A stretch of DNA of 64,000 nucleotides from Eikenella corrodens. Lineage in GTDB: Bacteria; Pseudomonadota; Gammaproteobacteria; Burkholderiales; Neisseriaceae. Position 1 is the first letter of the stretch. Each line of letters starts with the position of its first letter. Positions 61,835 through 64,000 of the stretch are shown here, in pieces. The DNA lies in assembly GCF_900187105.1 (NCBI RefSeq), contig NZ_LT906482.1, forward strand, positions 1,612,001 to 1,676,000, given 5' to 3'. The notes under the pieces are model-generated. The model saw only the letters and a list, made by a program, of their open reading frames with translations. It was not told where the DNA came from and did no database searches. Made by a program: the position numbers and the translations under genes.

Positions 61835-62507
61835 ATTCATTTCACTCTTACAGTTTATTCCCCTGCTGATGCTGACGCAGGTGCTGCCGATATTGGCCTG
61901 GCTGCTCGGCGGCCTGGGTAGGAGCATGGCTGCCCAAGTTGTGGCCGCACTGCTGTTTACGGTTGCCGCCGTGGCCATGTGCGGGCTATACCTGCAGCTC
62001 TACCTTAAGCAGGCAGACGGTTATTTCCATAATTGGAAAAGCCGGTTTTCCGGCAAAAAACTGCTGTGGGCGGCGGGCTATATTGCGCTGATGCTGGCCA
62101 TCAACCCGCTCTACGAAATGCTGATGGCCGCGCTGGGCGTAGAAAGCAGCGTGGACAACCTGCAAAACCAGCGCATGGTTATGGAAATGCTGCAACGCGC
62201 CCCGCTGACGATGTCGGCCTATATCCTGCTGTTTGCGCCGGTTTTGGAAGAGCTGCTGCTGCGCGGCATTTTTTTCCAAAGCTTCGGCAGCATAGAAAAC
62301 CGTGGCAAACGCTGGCTGCTGCTGGTGCTGTCTGCCTTTGTTTTCGGCAGCCTGCACGGCCTGCCGGTGCATTACGATTTCCTGCTGTATTTCGCCATGG
62401 GCCTGGTGCTCGGCGCGGCCTATCTGCACACCAAAGATTTGAAATACCCGATTTTGATTCACATGGTAAACAACGCATTGGGCTTGGCCGGGATGTTGTT
62501 TGAGTGA
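61824..62507 (+). CDS. CPBP family intramembrane protease
   Basis: A 227-residue membrane protein with about six helices and the CPBP/Abi motifs: [20 protein letters not shown] (motif 1, Glu pair and Arg), [12 protein letters not shown] (motif 2 His) and [11 protein letters not shown] (motif 3). Family members cleave within the membrane or act in bacteriocin self-protection. A GTG start with GGAGG seven bases before it overlaps the end of ttcA by 11 bases, showing coupling. The substrate is unknown. Confidence 0.88.
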   Translation: MRDKFISLLQFIPLLMLTQVLPILAWLLGGLGRSMAAQVVAALLFTVAAVAMCGLYLQLYLKQADGYFHNWKSRFSGKKLLWAAGYIALMLAINPLYEMLMAALGVESSVDNLQNQRMVMEMLQRAPLTMSAYILLFAPVLEELLLRGIFFQSFGSIENRGKRWLLLVLSAFVFGSLHGLPVHYDFLLYFAMGLVLGAAYLHTKDLKYPILIHMVNNALGLAGMLFE

Positions 62508-62585
62508 GAATGGGGAAAGGCTGCCTGAAAATTTGAGCCAGCTATATAGCTGGCTTAATCTGTACTTGATTTGGAAGGAAAGTAA

Positions 62586-63539
62586 ATGTCTAGCACGCCA
62601 ATCCGATTAAATATTAAAACAAAAGAATTATCGGTAAGCCATATTTCCTCTATTCGGCAGAATAAAAGAATTTCTATCTGCAACGGTGTGCCAAAGAATA
62701 TTATGGCAAAGCTGGCAAGTATTGTTTCCGATATAGACGGTTTGAATTTATTGTTGGTTCTAGAAGATGATTTTTATGCTGATGAAAATACCATTTTAGA
62801 TTTTGAGATTTTGAAGTTTCTCCCAAATATAAAAAATATTCAGATATTGTCATTTCGTTGTAAGCCGCTAAATAATATTGAAGATTTAGCTTATCTTAAT
62901 GATATTAAGTTGTTTGGTATAGCTGGTAATTTAGGTAAGAAGGTAGATTTTTCTGTATTGCAGAAATTTAATAATTTATCTGCCTTATCTATTGATAACA
63001 CTATTCTAGATGAAAAATATTACGGTATCATAAATAATAAAAATATTACTGAATTATCATTGAGAAAGTTACAACTATCCAGTCTGGATAAGAATCTAAA
63101 CTTACAAAAATTGGAAATACTCAATGAACTTTCTAATGCGGAAGATATGGCATCAAAATTTCCTAATATCCGTAAATTGAGTTTGACGAATTGCAAAAAG
63201 TTATTAGATTTCTCATTTATTTCTAATTGTTTGAATTTATATGATCTATATATCAACAGTGTGCCAGGCTTAACAGCAATACCAGATATCCAATTTGCTA
63301 AATTACATACCTTGTGGCTACTCAACTGCAAAAAACTGGAAAATATCCATCTGTTGTATCGTTTGAGCACGTTAAAACGTCTTGCAATTACATTTGCTAA
63401 GATTACACCTGAAGATTTGGATAATATATTCTCGGCATTAAAGCTGGAGCATTTCTATTTTATGTCTGAAAACAAGGCAAGCAATAAAAGATTTGAGGAA
63501 TTGGCGGAGAAATATCAGTGTGGCACGGATGATTTTTGA
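62586..63539 (+). CDS. leucine-rich-repeat protein, AT-rich
   Basis: A 317-residue protein with irregular leucine-rich repeats of about 22-24 residues: LPNIKNIQILSFRCKPLNNI, LAYLNDIKLFGIAGNLGKKV, FNNLSALSIDNTILDEKYYG, FPNIRKLSLTNCKKLLDFSF, CLNLYDLYINSVPGLTAIPD and FAKLHTLWLLNCKKLENIHL. No signal peptide, so probably cytosolic. The gene is far more AT-rich than ttcA and the CPBP gene, suggesting transfer. A GGAAGGAAAGTAA ribosome site precedes the ATG. Upstream is a variant uptake site, AGGCTGCCTGAA (62518-62529). LRR proteins of this kind often sit near polymorphic toxins or as immunity-like orphans. Confidence 0.65.
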   Translation: MSSTPIRLNIKTKELSVSHISSIRQNKRISICNGVPKNIMAKLASIVSDIDGLNLLLVLEDDFYADENTILDFEILKFLPNIKNIQILSFRCKPLNNIEDLAYLNDIKLFGIAGNLGKKVDFSVLQKFNNLSALSIDNTILDEKYYGIINNKNITELSLRKLQLSSLDKNLNLQKLEILNELSNAEDMASKFPNIRKLSLTNCKKLLDFSFISNCLNLYDLYINSVPGLTAIPDIQFAKLHTLWLLNCKKLENIHLLYRLSTLKRLAITFAKITPEDLDNIFSALKLEHFYFMSENKASNKRFEELAEKYQCGTDDF

Positions 63540-63601
63540 TGTAGGAAATGGATATTTGAATGGAGAGCTTCAGGGAGCCTGTGTGAAGTAAGGAAAAAAT
63601 C

Positions 63602-64000
63602 ATGCCAACAGATGCATAGACAGAATTCAACAGCAAACAAGAACGCTACCACCGCCGTGTGCGCGAATTTGTTCAGCAAAACAGACTGGTGGGCGCGATG
63701 AATAACACCAAGTGGCGGGAGCTACGTGAGGCAATGGATGAGTGGGGAAACGCGCCTGCCTATGAAATCAAGTATTTGTTTGATGAAAAATCGGAAGCAG
63801 AAGTGGAGCAAGCCATAGCTGAAACGACGGTGGCAATCGGCGATTGGGGTCATGAGCATTTTTATCCGATGTTTGATATCGAATGGGTGAAAATTCGGAA
63901 ATTGCGCTCGGTGTTTCGCGGGCGTTTGATCGCGCGGGAAGTCGTGGATAATAGCGAGGGCATTCGCGCGATATTGGAGCGGTTTGCTATTCCGTATGTG
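63602..64000 (+). pseudogene. DUF6678-like gene, partial, with early in-frame stop
   Basis: The ATG at 63602 is followed by TAG at 63617, yet the same frame stays open to the window edge and is protein-like: EFNSKQERYHRRVREFVQQN then MNNTKWRELREAMDEWGNAP and IGDWGHEHFYPMFDIEWVKI. A second ATG at 63698 gives MNNTKWRELREAM, which matches the usual start of DUF6678-type proteins, so the gene may simply begin there. The end is outside the window. Function unknown. Confidence 0.5.

Overview
The window reads as chromosome of a Neisseriaceae bacterium, most likely Eikenella. The strongest sign is the 12-mer AGGCTACCTGAA, which occurs dozens of times on both strands, mostly as inverted pairs just after stop codons. 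It is the Eikenella dialect of the neisserial DNA uptake sequence (eikDUS). A Correia-type element (23129-23233), IS1016-type insertion sequences and typically neisserial gene neighbourhoods (ubiK-comM, ccoG-fixH, resB-ccsB, dsbA next to a SPOR protein) agree with this.

Layout. 1-773: end of an rRNA operon (23S 3' end, 5S, terminator). 861-24822: housekeeping genes for glycine cleavage (gcvP), RecX, phosphoglycolate phosphatase, HscB, PrmA, cytochrome c5, tRNA-Arg(CCG), Pcm, malic enzyme, cbb3 oxidase assembly (ccoG, fixH), RibB, a GlcD-type oxidoreductase, an amino-acid ABC ATPase and RsmA. One complete IS1016-like element lies at 10176-10921. 25366-43632: a sodium/bile-acid type symporter, TsaD, an alanine-rich lipoprotein, a complete IS1595-family element with perfect target duplication (28960-29672), ResB/CcsB, DapC, an envelope operon (rfbC-gmhB-plsC-small membrane protein), an aromatic aminotransferase, a lipoprotein hydrolase, UppP, a SPOR protein and DsbA.

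44507-59371: a Tn7-like transposon of about 14.9 kb that splits comM. Its left part is an AT-rich, tightly overlapping operon: TnsA, TnsB, TnsC, TniQ and a large CxxC zinc-finger protein. The gene order and the comM target recall the Tn6022/AbaR elements of Acinetobacter. Its right end carries a convergent 582-residue protein that I suggest is TnsE-like. Between them sit about 7 kb of cargo with neisserial character: a split inovirus Gp2-type gene, a broken CdiA-like gene, an orphan toxin tail with a candidate immunity gene, a truncated IS1016 copy cutting a glycosyltransferase fragment, two divergent metallophosphoesterases and a protein with an internal duplication. comM has also lost its middle, including the Walker A region, so ComM function in transformation should be gone.

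59372-64000: the comM 5' part, ubiK, a DUF4149 membrane protein, ttcA, a CPBP protease, an AT-rich leucine-rich-repeat protein and a broken or partial DUF6678-like gene at the edge.

Most eikDUS pairs form hairpins after genes and probably serve as terminators. A second repeat family, built on GCTTCGCAGAAACTCACT and GCTTCAACGCAGTTAAAA, is nested between or beside eikDUS sites at several loci, including a tandem array at 18522-18675.
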